Below, in pieces: positions 10,231 to 18,100 of a stretch of 64,000 bases of DNA. Each line of letters begins with the position of its first letter. Positions within the stretch are counted from its first letter, which is position 1. The notes under the pieces are model-generated. The model was given only the letters and a program-made list of their open reading frames with translations, made no database searches and had not been told where the DNA came from. Made by a program: the position numbers and the translations under genes. This DNA comes from JBNGOQ01 sp050589645 (GTDB lineage: Bacteria; Bacteroidota; Bacteroidia; Flavobacteriales; Flavobacteriaceae): contig NZ_JBNGOQ010000005.1 of NCBI RefSeq assembly GCF_050589645.1, forward strand, positions 372,001 through 436,000. Direction: 5' to 3'.

Positions 10231-10350
10231 GCGTAGCTTCCTCCTCCGTTCCACTGCGGCGGACAGGCAGCTTCGCTTCGCAACAAGGTCGCGTAGCTTC
10301 CTCCTCCGTTCCGCTATGGCGGACAGGCAGCTTCGCTCCGCAACAAGGTC
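10231..10350 (+). repeat. Two tandem 60-bp units carrying a tRNA 5' end
   Basis: Units 10231-10290 and 10291-10350 differ at only four positions. Each starts GCGTAGCT and ends AACAAGGTC, so the junction of every unit recreates GGTCGCGTAGCT, the first 12 bases of the adjacent tRNA-Arg. The inside of each unit is palindromic (GCGTAGCT near one end, AGCTTCGC near the other, with a CCGC/GCGG core). They look like remnants of tRNA duplication interrupted by a palindromic element. Confidence 0.9.
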
Positions 10351-10420
10351 GCGTAGCTCAGCTGGATAGAGCATCTGCCTTCTAAGCAGACGGTCACAGG
10401 TTCGAATCCTGTCGCGATCA
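10347..10420 (+). tRNA. tRNA-Arg (anticodon TCT)
   Basis: A 74-nt cloverleaf. The acceptor arm GGTCGCG pairs with CGCGATC with discriminator A at 10420. The D arm is GCTC/GAGC, the anticodon arm TCTGC/GCAGA encloses the loop CTTCTAA giving anticodon TCT (reads AGA), and the T arm holds GGTTCGAATCC. CCA is not encoded. It is followed after 14 bp by a strong terminator and lies at the left edge of the AT-rich island, making it the likely landmark for insertions here. Confidence 0.97.
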
Positions 10421-10434
10421 CTTAACGCAGAACG

Positions 10435-10460
10435 TCCATTACGCCAGTAATGGATTTTTT
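10435..10460 (+). terminator. Rho-independent terminator of tRNA-Arg
   Basis: Perfect 8-bp stem TCCATTAC (10435-10442 region) / GTAATGGA with loop GCCA, followed by six T. It starts 14 bp after the tRNA discriminator base. Confidence 0.88.
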
Positions 10461-10501
10461 GTTTTGTGGAAAGCTTGGAAAGCCAAGGGCGTTTCAAGCA
10501 T

Positions 10502-10571
10502 GGAACAAAATAAAACCAGTGGCGTTAGCCATTGGACGTTCTATTTTCACCTGGGGCCGCAAAGGAAAACC
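10502..10571 (+). repeat. Dispersed structured repeat, copy A (left island edge)
   Basis: A 70-bp element sharing most bases with copies at 27858-27927 (B) and 36553-36622 (C); the shared core includes TTGGACGTTCTATTTTCACC in A and B. Two small hairpins can be drawn in each copy, the second having TTTT/AAAA arms around a GGCCGC loop. In copy A a third inverted repeat, CACACC / GGTGTG, follows at about 10579-10605. One reading frame is also similar in all copies (NKT-x-GASR-like, then FYFHL), with several third-position differences. Confidence 0.85.
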
Positions 10572-10992
10572 GTCCTGCACACCGAAGCTTTGCGCAGGTG
10601 TGAGGTAATCCTGTCGAAAACCAATAGGTCCGTTCCAGCTTTTAGCGGAAACAACAAATAGCATTGCGCATGCAATGCAGGTTTGTTTTCTGAAATGTGC
10701 TTGGTTTTCGATTTTGTAGAGTACAAATGATAGTTAGTAGCATATAGGTAAATACCAATAAAACAAATACTTAAACTACTATTTATTGCTATAATATGTA
10801 ATGTTTTATATTAATATGTACAGTAAATTAGGCAGACGGTCTGCACGGATTTCATTTTGTCATCCAAGGCATCCAAAGTTCAACTAAAGGTGGGATTGAT
10901 TACAGCAAGCCTTGTACATATATGGTCTCAAAAAACGTTCGTTTTAAAGGACATTATTAATAAAATGGAAATAACTCAAGTTTGATTTTCTA
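10572..10992. other. Intergenic transition into the AT-rich island
   Basis: No convincing gene. It holds the CACACC/GGTGTG inverted repeat just after copy A and a perfect palindrome-like hairpin GCATTGC/GCAATGC at 10661-10678. From about 10700 the base composition falls sharply (runs of A and T) and stays low until about 27.8 kb. Confidence 0.7.
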
Positions 10993-11532
10993 CTAGATCT
11001 CTTTACGATACACAATCTTTTTATTTGGCACATCATAGATTTCCATAATAGCACCTTTCTCATTATAACCTTTTTCTTTAACGAACTTGTCCATTGCAGG
11101 ATACACTTTCATTACCCCTAAAATAACCGACATTCTACCTTTGAACGGAAATTCAGCTACGATATACGATTTTTCAGGATATGTTCTAATTTTAAACGCT
11201 CCCTGGATTTGAGACACTTTTGAATTATCCTTTTGTTCCACGATACAACCTATTTCAGAACGTAATTTGCTTTTTTCAACCTCTTTTGGGTTATCGTAAT
11301 AAATACCAAATCCTTTGAAAGTTTCAATTTTGTATTCATTGAGTAAGGCATAATAGACTTCGTCCGATAGTTTTTTACTCTTGGCGTAATCTCCTATCAT
11401 TTCCTTGAAGACTAAAGTCTCTCCTCCTTGGGTGTCAACCCTACAATTCACACTTGTGAAGCCCCTATAATACGTAAAAGCAACAATGATTAAAGCTAAA
11501 ATTACTCCAATAATGATTAATGCGGTTTTCAT
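10993..11532 (-). CDS. Membrane-anchored GyrI-like domain protein, TEX264-like
   Basis: A 179-residue protein with an N-terminal membrane helix (residues 3-23) and one GyrI-like small-molecule-binding domain. Its layout and motifs resemble animal TEX264: an early GGETLVFKEMIGDYAKS stretch, then GIYYDNP followed by a Lys/Arg and Cys segment ending EIGCIVE (TEX264 has VYYDNP and CRCAVGSI), then EFPFKGRMSVILGVMKVYPA and DKFVKEKG (TEX264 has TFPYTTILSIWLATRRVHPA), and a final MEIYD. TEX264 is an ER-phagy receptor and cofactor in DNA-protein crosslink repair; nothing shows that the bacterial protein does either. It ends 16 bp before the next upstream gene on the same strand (11549-12103), so the two could be co-transcribed. 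Confidence 0.8.
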   Translation of the reverse strand: MKTALIIIGVILALIIVAFTYYRGFTSVNCRVDTQGGETLVFKEMIGDYAKSKKLSDEVYYALLNEYKIETFKGFGIYYDNPKEVEKSKLRSEIGCIVEQKDNSKVSQIQGAFKIRTYPEKSYIVAEFPFKGRMSVILGVMKVYPAMDKFVKEKGYNEKGAIMEIYDVPNKKIVYRKEI

Positions 11533-11548
11533 GATTTACAGTTTATCA

Positions 11549-12103
11549 TTAGAAATGCCAGCCAAGCTTTACAGATATTTCAGGGATTATTAGTTTTGTT
11601 TCAAATGTACTTTGGTCTACCATGACGTCTTTATCCCCACCTATTCTTAAATGCCCAGCTACCCACGGGTTCAAATAGAAATTCTTATAGAACTTCCAGA
11701 CATATCCTCCACCAAGAGTGAATATTATATTATTGTATTCTGCAGTTTCCAATTTAGCATCGGTCTGTATCGTAGCGTCCCAATACTCTAGACCTGGACC
11801 TATCCACCAACCTTCAAAGTCAGGTTTAAAAAAGTAATCCACAATGGCCGCATAAACTTTCATTTCATTGTTGGTAAAACCATCTTCTAAAACAAAGTCA
11901 GGTGTTTCTATTTTTGTAATGACTGCTCTATATCTCAAATGATTGTGACCAACCCAGACCGAACCATAATATCCTTTGAAGATATAGGGTACTGCATCTA
12001 GTTCAAAACCTACGGTTGTATTTTTGGTTGATTGATTATCTGCTTGTCCGTAAGAGAAACTGAATAGTAACATGAAGCAGATAGATAAAAATGTTGCTTT
12101 CAT
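11549..12103 (-). CDS. Outer-membrane beta-barrel protein, uncharacterised
   Basis: A 184-residue protein with a signal peptide (MKATFLSICFMLLFSFSYGQ, cleaved after YGQ). The mature part alternates hydrophobic and polar residues and is rich in Trp, Tyr and Gly (WVGHNHLRYRAVI, GWWIGPGLEYWD, FTLGGGYVWKF, LNPWVAGHLRIGG). It ends in VKLGWHF, an aromatic C-terminus typical of outer-membrane barrels. Length suggests about eight strands. No ligand can be inferred. It is followed by the TEX264-like gene on the same strand. Confidence 0.75.
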   Translation of the reverse strand: MKATFLSICFMLLFSFSYGQADNQSTKNTTVGFELDAVPYIFKGYYGSVWVGHNHLRYRAVITKIETPDFVLEDGFTNNEMKVYAAIVDYFFKPDFEGWWIGPGLEYWDATIQTDAKLETAEYNNIIFTLGGGYVWKFYKNFYLNPWVAGHLRIGGDKDVMVDQSTFETKLIIPEISVKLGWHF

Positions 12104-12346
12104 GATATGGATATGATTTTGAAAGCAAATTACTATAGTGTATCAGTTTATGAAATGATTTTCGTCATATAAGCCACTGTAACCTAATGGTATACAATGT
12201 TTTTGTTTAGGATGCCGCTGTATGCCACTTGGAGGATGCATCTTACTCTCTAACTCGAGTAAAAAAGTAAATAATAATTAGCTTTAAAGAACTGGATTAA
12301 GTTTTTTCATAGGCTACGTTGTTGTATGTTGGTGTGTTGATAAACG

Positions 12347-13246
12347 TTATTGCTCTTTTAAAAAATCAAGAACCTTTCTATTGACCAACTCTGCCCGGGA
12401 ATGCGTTATATCGTGGCTGGCATCAGGTATAATTATTGTTTTTATTTGAGGTGCAATAGTATTAAGGCGCTTCACAACTTTATCAGCAGGGTACATAACT
12501 TCTTTTTCCCCAATAAGGTACATTATAGCAACTTTAAGATTTTGTAAATCATGATCACTTAAAAGCGTTGGATTGATAAACTTTCTCAATTTAAAACATT
12601 TACCGGACAATACGATATCCTCGGTCATTTGGTCTGCAATAGCTCGACCTACTTCTCCTTGTTTTACTAAACATTTTCTTTCCCAATACACTAGTTTTTT
12701 CACAAAGAAATGAAATGGAAAAAAATGTACGAATATTGCAGGTATCAAGTAACTTGTTCTGGGTTGTAATACTGTTGTAGATGGAGAGATAAGTATGGTT
12801 TTATTAAGTCTTTCTGGATGAGTCAAAGTATAAATACCTGTTATCCATCCGCCGTAGGAAAATCCCAGTAGATTAATATTGTTTTTCAGATTCAATACAT
12901 CAAACACTTCATTTAACCAGTAAACAAAATCTCTGGGCTTTTTCAAAGGTCGAGAATATATACTTCGCCCATTATCATAGATATTGTCTAATGCATATGT
13001 TTGATAGTGTTCTGAAAAAGCCTTTATCTGGGGCATCCAAGACAATGAATTTTCAGTATCCCCGGGTAAAAGAATTAAAGGTGGTTTATCTTCTGGACCA
13101 CTTATTCTAACAAAGGTTTTTCCATAAGAGGTTTCAATATATTTATTCTTTGAAGGAACAGGCCAAAGTTTAGCATGTTCATCATTGAAAGCAAGATATT
13201 TTTCTTTTGCTTTTTCTGACTTAAAAGGGTGATAAGATTCATTCAT
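12347..13246 (-). CDS. Alpha/beta hydrolase
   Basis: A 299-residue cytoplasmic alpha/beta-hydrolase fold enzyme. The oxyanion-side strand reads PPLILLPGDTENS, the nucleophile elbow is GFSYGG (Ser at about residue 130), an acidic partner likely lies in YLIGEKEVMYPADK, and the catalytic His is in PDASHDITHSR near the C-terminus. There is no signal peptide. The substrate is unknown; small ester, lactone or amide hydrolysis is typical. It is a single-gene unit flanked by palindromic DNA, and a run of nine C lies 34 bp upstream of its start. Confidence 0.85.
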   Translation of the reverse strand: MNESYHPFKSEKAKEKYLAFNDEHAKLWPVPSKNKYIETSYGKTFVRISGPEDKPPLILLPGDTENSLSWMPQIKAFSEHYQTYALDNIYDNGRSIYSRPLKKPRDFVYWLNEVFDVLNLKNNINLLGFSYGGWITGIYTLTHPERLNKTILISPSTTVLQPRTSYLIPAIFVHFFPFHFFVKKLVYWERKCLVKQGEVGRAIADQMTEDIVLSGKCFKLRKFINPTLLSDHDLQNLKVAIMYLIGEKEVMYPADKVVKRLNTIAPQIKTIIIPDASHDITHSRAELVNRKVLDFLKEQ

Positions 13247-13279
13247 TTTAATATCCTTCTGTGATGAGTTAATATAATG

Positions 13280-13288
13280 CCCCCCCCC
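13280..13288. repeat. Homopolymer run of nine C
   Basis: C9 in otherwise AT-rich DNA, 34 bp upstream of the alpha/beta hydrolase start codon (minus strand). Such tracts change length by slippage, so this could tune transcription of that gene, or be an assembly-sensitive spot. Confidence 0.8.
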
Positions 13289-13346
13289 GCCTTTAAAGCA
13301 GAAAATCTTTCAACTCATGTTTTATTTTAGGTTATACTTGTCGCTT

Positions 13347-13475
13347 GCATACAACGGCATATACTATGAGTAATATTGTGGTTTAGTACCTAACAGTAAG
13401 TACACTCAAACCAAAAATCTCTAAGGCATTAAGAAATAAGAAAGAACAAGCAATTAGTTATGGGCATTGTTCTGC
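13347..13475. repeat. Imperfect 130-bp palindrome, island family (copy 1)
   Basis: Left arm 13347-13381 and right arm 13451-13475 are imperfect inverted copies (AACGGCATATACTATGAG against TTATGGGCATTGTT). The sequence TATGAGTAATATTGTGG plus TTTAGTA closely matches the left arm of the element at 26105-26233. It lies between two minus-strand single genes. Confidence 0.65.
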
Positions 13476-13497
13476 ATTCGTATTTTCTGTAGATATT

Positions 13498-14172
13498 TTA
13501 ATATTCAATTTCTAAATCTAAGCTTTTAGCAGACTGAATACATAATTTCATATCATTTGCTCCGATATGGGCATTGTATATTTTTCTCTCCTCATTAAGT
13601 TTTTTTATTACCTCGTACATCTCCATGTAATCAGCATTTGCAACTTTTTCAACAGTATCATATCCAGCCTCTAATAATACATAAGCAAATGTATGATTCA
13701 CCCACCTTATCCTTGAGAGGTCAGTTAATTTGGTAAGTTGCATTATGTCCTTTTTACTTATTCCTGTTTTATTTGAAAGCTCATTTCTTTTTTCTTTGGT
13801 CAATACTTCTTCATACAGTTTCATTGTATTTTTTAATCCCAATTTTTCAAGTCCCAGTACAATGCCCTCATCAATACAAGAAAAATCTTTTATTCTATTA
13901 GGTTTCCGTAGATACCCATTTATTTCTACTCTTAGCACTTCTAAAAACCTTACCGATATGCCGAATTTTTTTGAAAGTTCTTTAAGCTTGTTTTTATCCC
14001 TTAAGGTTTTTTGCAATACCTCAAGATTTTGAATATTATGGCTTTTAATTATATCAAGATTGTTGCTGGTGTTCTCTTTCAAAATCATTCTACTTGGAAT
14101 CAAGTTGGTAGATTTCAAAACCTCTTTGTATTTGTCGATGCTTATACTTTTTAAATCAATATGATATCCCAT
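13498..14172 (-). CDS. DUF4332-type helix-hairpin-helix protein
   Basis: A 224-residue protein if started at the ATG at 14172 (MGYHIDLKSIS); the frame is open 22 codons further, to 14238. The N-terminal segment (residues 1-70) reads like a DUF4332 linker, and two helix-hairpin-helix-like units follow: FSCIDEGIVLGLEKLGLKN near residue 95 and SRIRWVNHTFAYVLLEAGYD near residue 150, then VEKVANADYMEMYE. Such units usually bind DNA or act as protein modules; no catalytic residue is seen. It lies alone between two non-coding stretches with palindromic features. The start is uncertain because this group uses weak AT-rich ribosome sites. Confidence 0.7.
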   Translation of the reverse strand: MGYHIDLKSISIDKYKEVLKSTNLIPSRMILKENTSNNLDIIKSHNIQNLEVLQKTLRDKNKLKELSKKFGISVRFLEVLRVEINGYLRKPNRIKDFSCIDEGIVLGLEKLGLKNTMKLYEEVLTKEKRNELSNKTGISKKDIMQLTKLTDLSRIRWVNHTFAYVLLEAGYDTVEKVANADYMEMYEVIKKLNEERKIYNAHIGANDMKLCIQSAKSLDLEIEY

Positions 14173-14423
14173 ATTTTTCTGATTTCGTTTTTTGAAATGA
14201 CTTGGTATTCGTTTGTGAGCACGTTTCCATATACGCATGATCTTTATAATAGTCTGTTTATTAATGTAAGGCCCAAGCTAGAAACTGTCGATCGCTGCTG
14301 GCAGTTTATGTATGGCACGTAATGGGAAATCCACAGGGGTCTTCCATTGTGGCCTAAGCGTAGTAAATTGCAATAAGTTCCGACTTGGAATTCACCCGCA
14401 ATCAGATATTTGCCCTCTTAGTC

Positions 14424-14816
14424 TTATTCTGATTTATATACTTCCAATTCGATTTCTATTATAAATTCTGGTATTGCCAATTCTTTAACACCAATCCAGG
14501 TTCCTGTTGGAAATTGTTTGGTATAAATTTCACTTCGATAAGCTGATTTTTCAAGAAACAAGGGCATATTGGTCGTAAAAATGTTTTCCATGACCACATC
14601 ATTAAAAGTGCAACCATAGTGTTCTAAAATCTTCTCCAAGTCCGAATAACAGTTTTTCATTTGCTTTTCCAAGTCACCAATTGCAGTTGGATTTCCCTCA
14701 TCATCCATACTCACCGCGCCAGAAATTTTTATACAATTTCCAATTTTCACAGCATGTGAATATCCGTACGCTTTTTCTACTTCAGGTCGTAATAAGAAAT
14801 ATTCAGGTTTCTTCAT
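14424..14816 (-). CDS. Rid (YjgF/YER057c/UK114) family protein without the deaminase arginine
   Basis: A 130-residue Rid-fold protein: VKIGNCIKISGAVSMDDEG near the start, ending with the family core FPTGTWIGVKELAIPEFIIEIE. In RidA enamine/imine deaminases an Arg in the P-x-R-T/S segment contacts the substrate. Here that segment is PTGTWIGV, so the Arg is absent and RidA activity is unlikely; it probably belongs to a Rid subfamily of unknown role. The protein is cytoplasmic, with no neighbour of linked function. It sits between the DUF4332 and DUF4386 genes in the same orientation, with gaps of 250 and 90 bp, consistent with independent single-gene units. Confidence 0.85.
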   Translation of the reverse strand: MKKPEYFLLRPEVEKAYGYSHAVKIGNCIKISGAVSMDDEGNPTAIGDLEKQMKNCYSDLEKILEHYGCTFNDVVMENIFTTNMPLFLEKSAYRSEIYTKQFPTGTWIGVKELAIPEFIIEIELEVYKSE

Positions 14817-14907
14817 AATTATAATTTTTGGTCAACTTTCTTTTTGTCGTGTAAAGCCCATTGGTGATTATAACAAAAGTAGCTCGCCGAAAGGCAGCTA
14901 TGATCTG

Positions 14908-15594
14908 TTACACACTATTATCTGGTTGTTTTGGCGATTCATATGTTAAGCCTTTAACAATGAGCCATATGGCAAACACCATTTCTTGTATTCCTATTAT
15001 AAAATCCAGGGCTTCAGCTACTTGAATGTCATAAAATTTCAATAGCACTATGGTCATTGTTACAAGTGCACCGAGAAAGCCCCAAACGGACAACCATCTA
15101 GGGACGAGTGCAAATCGGAATAATATGTAATTCAATATCAGGGCGGAAATAGTAAATACAATTCCGAGTCCTATGTCGAATGCCCATTCCGCTAAAATCA
15201 ATAAGGATTGACCTATGAGTTTGAAGTTACCAGCATCCTGAACGTTACTGGATGAATATTCTTTGCTTATAGACAAAACAGTTAACAATATCGCAACATA
15301 AGCAGCGAATAGAATACCTTCCATGATTCGCATTCCAACATAACCCAGTGCCAACCTTTCACTATTCCTTTTAAGAATAGGGAATAACAGTATCGCGATA
15401 AATGCAACTGAAATAGCATCTATAAGCATGAGAAGCATAGCTGCTACAATTTGATTTGAATAATCAGAAAATGCTTTAAGAAAATTAGTTGCTTCAAGAG
15501 CGGGTTCTGTGAGCCAGATGCTCAGTGAAGAAGTAATAGTAGCTGTTATAAATAATATTCCGACAATTTTGGCTATATGCTTATTTGAATACAT
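14908..15594 (-). CDS. DUF4386 integral membrane protein
   Basis: A 228-residue protein with about six transmembrane helices (near residues 9-27, 47-72, 84-106, 125-155, 163-185, 195-215). The pattern of an early helix ending in TSSLSIWL, the segment LGYVGMRIMEGILF, and the late WLSVWGFLGALVTM matches the DUF4386 family. The function of that family is unknown. Low GC like the rest of the island. It stands as a single gene about 110 bp from its neighbours on both sides. Confidence 0.85.
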   Translation of the reverse strand: MYSNKHIAKIVGILFITATITSSLSIWLTEPALEATNFLKAFSDYSNQIVAAMLLMLIDAISVAFIAILLFPILKRNSERLALGYVGMRIMEGILFAAYVAILLTVLSISKEYSSSNVQDAGNFKLIGQSLLILAEWAFDIGLGIVFTISALILNYILFRFALVPRWLSVWGFLGALVTMTIVLLKFYDIQVAEALDFIIGIQEMVFAIWLIVKGLTYESPKQPDNSV

Positions 15595-15706
15595 AAAATA
15601 TATTATTAATTACAGATAACTGTAAGAACATCAAGCGTTGCCACCAAATGGGAACAGTGATTCCATATACATTGTTGCACTACCGCACTTTTCTACTTTT
15701 TTAGAC

Positions 15707-17542
15707 CTAAACCATAGGTCCATATACAATGGCCTTATCATTAATTTCTAAAAGCCTACAACTTTTAGAAAAGCCGCTGTCATCCAGTTCAACTTGAAAC
15801 CTCAAGATATCGTCCTCTCCATTAGAAACGATAGGAAGCCATCGATAGGGCAAGTCCAGCTCGGTCACTTTCGGGTTTACAAGGTGGAGAATAACATGCT
15901 CTCCGTTTTGGTTTTGAAAACCAGCTGGTTTTACAAAACTCATTTCCAGCGTTTTGTCGTCTATTGTTTTGCGTTCCCTGAGCTCAACAACTCTGTCATC
16001 AACATACTTTTCATTATCACATTCTGACCAAATTTTGTCTTTATTCATCTGTAGTGCGGCCAAAAAGCCCCCTTGGATGGAACCTTCAAAACCACCACCT
16101 GGAAATGCCCATGCCGATGCGAAATACAAATTGGAAATCAAGAAATTATTTCTAAATCGTTTCGATCCTGTTTGTCCTTTAATCTGCGCATAACCGTAAA
16201 CCGATCCGGTAGGATTCGAGGTGTAGCGTTGAATGGTTTTGGAAGTAGACACTTCGTAGTATTCGATACTATTTCGAATTCCGGGAAACTGCTTTTCCAA
16301 TCGCTGCAATAAAACTTGAGCTACTTCTTCTTTTTTTGTCTTGTAGTCTTCTTCATTTAAGTTTTCCCAATCTTCAATATAATCCACAACACAGATTACA
16401 CCTTCAGATTTATCAGGTGGCGCCAATTCGGCATCTACCTTGCCATAGTCTACAAAAATGAATCCGCGTTTAGACCAATCACCATGGTGATTATTTTTTA
16501 TATCCTTTAAGGCAGTTACACCATCTCCTTGAAAAACATTTGAGTAGTATTTTACACCAAACTTTTCTACATCTGTCCTAAACCCGAGATACATACATAA
16601 TAGTGAACACGAATTGGTTTTTGAACTGATTTTTTGATAAAGATTTGTGGAGTTGGGCTCATCCAGCATAGCTGGTACTAAAGGAATGGCGCAGTTGGCT
16701 ACAACATTATCACATAAAATGGTGGTAGGTTCTGAATTCTCATTAAAACTATCACGGAAAGTGACCCCAGTCGCTTTGCCATTATCGGTAATGATTTTCT
16801 CTGCTCTTTTACCTAAAAGAACACTGCCGCCATTTTTTTCGATATAGGAAGCCAGATAATTAGAAAGTTGTTGTGAACCACCTTTTATAAAGTGACCGCC
16901 ATTTTCTATAAAGCCTGAAAATGGAGTAGCAAAGTAAAACATTGATAGGGTATACGGGTCGTCGCCCCAATACACAATATGTGCTATGAGATCTAGTTTT
17001 GCATTTTCATTGGCAATGTACTTATCCAACCAAGATCCAACAGTATGTCTGGTTGCCTCTACGAGGTTGGGATAAAGTAAGGGCATCAAGGGATAAATCA
17101 ATCTTTGTTTTAGTGGCGAACGGGGTAAATCGACTGCTTCCTTTCGTGTTCGTGCAATCAACTGCATAAAACGTTTGATGCCTTTTTCATCTTCAGGATA
17201 TTTGTCTATTAATGCTTTAGTGGCTGCATCATATCCATGTGGTAGCACAAAATCTTCATTATCTGAAACTACTCCGTAGAATTCTGGCACTTTTTCAAAT
17301 TGAACATGCTTATCTACTTCGAGCATTTCAAAAATTTGCGTAATCGAGCCATTTTCGGTTAGTCCGCTCATTTCGTGCAAGCCGACTTCTATAATGAAAT
17401 CCCCTCGTTTAAATGTGGTTGCACAGCCCCCAGGTTTGTGGTGCTGTTCCAATAAAAGCACTTTCTTACCAAATTTTGATAGGGTGGCTCCGGCAGTCAA
17501 TCCAGCCAATCCCCCTCCGATGATAATCGTATTATATTTCAT
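15707..17542 (-). CDS. CrtI/RetSat-type FAD oxidoreductase with C-terminal FNR-like barrel
   Basis: A 611-residue flavoprotein. The N-terminus has the Rossmann FAD motif IIGGGLAGLTAGATLSKFGK and the following GGCATTF, as in phytoene desaturases and retinol saturases. The middle has GGHFIKGGSQQLSNYL and the C-terminal FAD contact WAFPGGGFEGSIQGG (about residues 480-495). Beyond the usual end, residues about 520-611 resemble the FAD-binding beta barrel of ferredoxin reductases: KTLEMSFVKPAGF, NGEHVILHL, YRWLPIVS (in place of RxYS), and a final VYGPM exactly where the NAD(P) domain would begin, followed by the stop. The substrate is probably a polyene or isoprenoid lipid, and the tail is an added or truncated reductase module. 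No carotenoid genes are adjacent. Confidence 0.85.
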   Translation of the reverse strand: MKYNTIIIGGGLAGLTAGATLSKFGKKVLLLEQHHKPGGCATTFKRGDFIIEVGLHEMSGLTENGSITQIFEMLEVDKHVQFEKVPEFYGVVSDNEDFVLPHGYDAATKALIDKYPEDEKGIKRFMQLIARTRKEAVDLPRSPLKQRLIYPLMPLLYPNLVEATRHTVGSWLDKYIANENAKLDLIAHIVYWGDDPYTLSMFYFATPFSGFIENGGHFIKGGSQQLSNYLASYIEKNGGSVLLGKRAEKIITDNGKATGVTFRDSFNENSEPTTILCDNVVANCAIPLVPAMLDEPNSTNLYQKISSKTNSCSLLCMYLGFRTDVEKFGVKYYSNVFQGDGVTALKDIKNNHHGDWSKRGFIFVDYGKVDAELAPPDKSEGVICVVDYIEDWENLNEEDYKTKKEEVAQVLLQRLEKQFPGIRNSIEYYEVSTSKTIQRYTSNPTGSVYGYAQIKGQTGSKRFRNNFLISNLYFASAWAFPGGGFEGSIQGGFLAALQMNKDKIWSECDNEKYVDDRVVELRERKTIDDKTLEMSFVKPAGFQNQNGEHVILHLVNPKVTELDLPYRWLPIVSNGEDDILRFQVELDDSGFSKSCRLLEINDKAIVYGPMV

Positions 17543-18100
17543 AGTAGTTTATTTAGTACACAATCCGACTTTTAGGTAGGCAACCGGTTTGACGTTGTAT
17601 AATATCAAATGGGAGAACTGGAAAGAATGGGATAAAGTTTTCCGTGATATGGGAATAACTAATCGAAAATACTATTGAAAAAGCTATGATAAAATGATGA
17701 AAATCAGTTTGGTGAGCACTTTTTGCCGATAACCTTTTGTCACCAACCATTAAATGATTCGTAGTTCTTGGAAAGTTCCATATAAGGAATGATTCATTTC
17801 CATGGCTGTATCAAAGGCACTTCAAGAAAGTACTTTCCCTAAAATGGAACCAATTAAGGTGTGACCAATAAGTACTGAGGCGGTTCCGGAATTTACTTGT
17901 TTTTAGATATTTCAAATAGATAATTCTTTATATTTGAATATGTTTTCAATGTAAATTATTGTATACACAATAACTAAATATGTACAATTATGTATACTTT
18001 TTTATACATTATATTATATTTATTATAAATTTGTAACAATGTAAATTATTATTTATATATTCAGGAAAATAAATATTTAATGTAAATAAATATATAAATT
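17543..18100 (+). promoter_or_regulatory. AT-rich control region upstream of hipBA
   Basis: About 560 bp without a convincing gene. The last 200 bp are almost pure A/T. Seen directly: a 14-bp perfect direct repeat CAATGTAAATTATT at 17947-17960 and 18037-18050; an inverted repeat ATGTATA (17990-17996) / TATACAT (18003-18009); a near-palindrome TTGTATACACAA at 17959-17970; and a perfect Bacteroidota -7 element TAAATTTG at 18026-18033. The layout (operators overlapping and flanking a promoter) fits autorepression by the HipB-like protein encoded just downstream; that role is inferred. Confidence 0.65.

Noticed and set aside
10464..10661. 65-codon frame after the tRNA-Arg terminator
   Set aside because: It is mainly translated repeat copy A and the following inverted repeat, with no independent coding sign; the similarity of frames among copies is reported as a finding instead.
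17553..17750. 65-codon minus-strand frame before the oxidoreductase gene
   Set aside because: It has no recognisable features, an atypical composition and no supporting context; left as non-coding.
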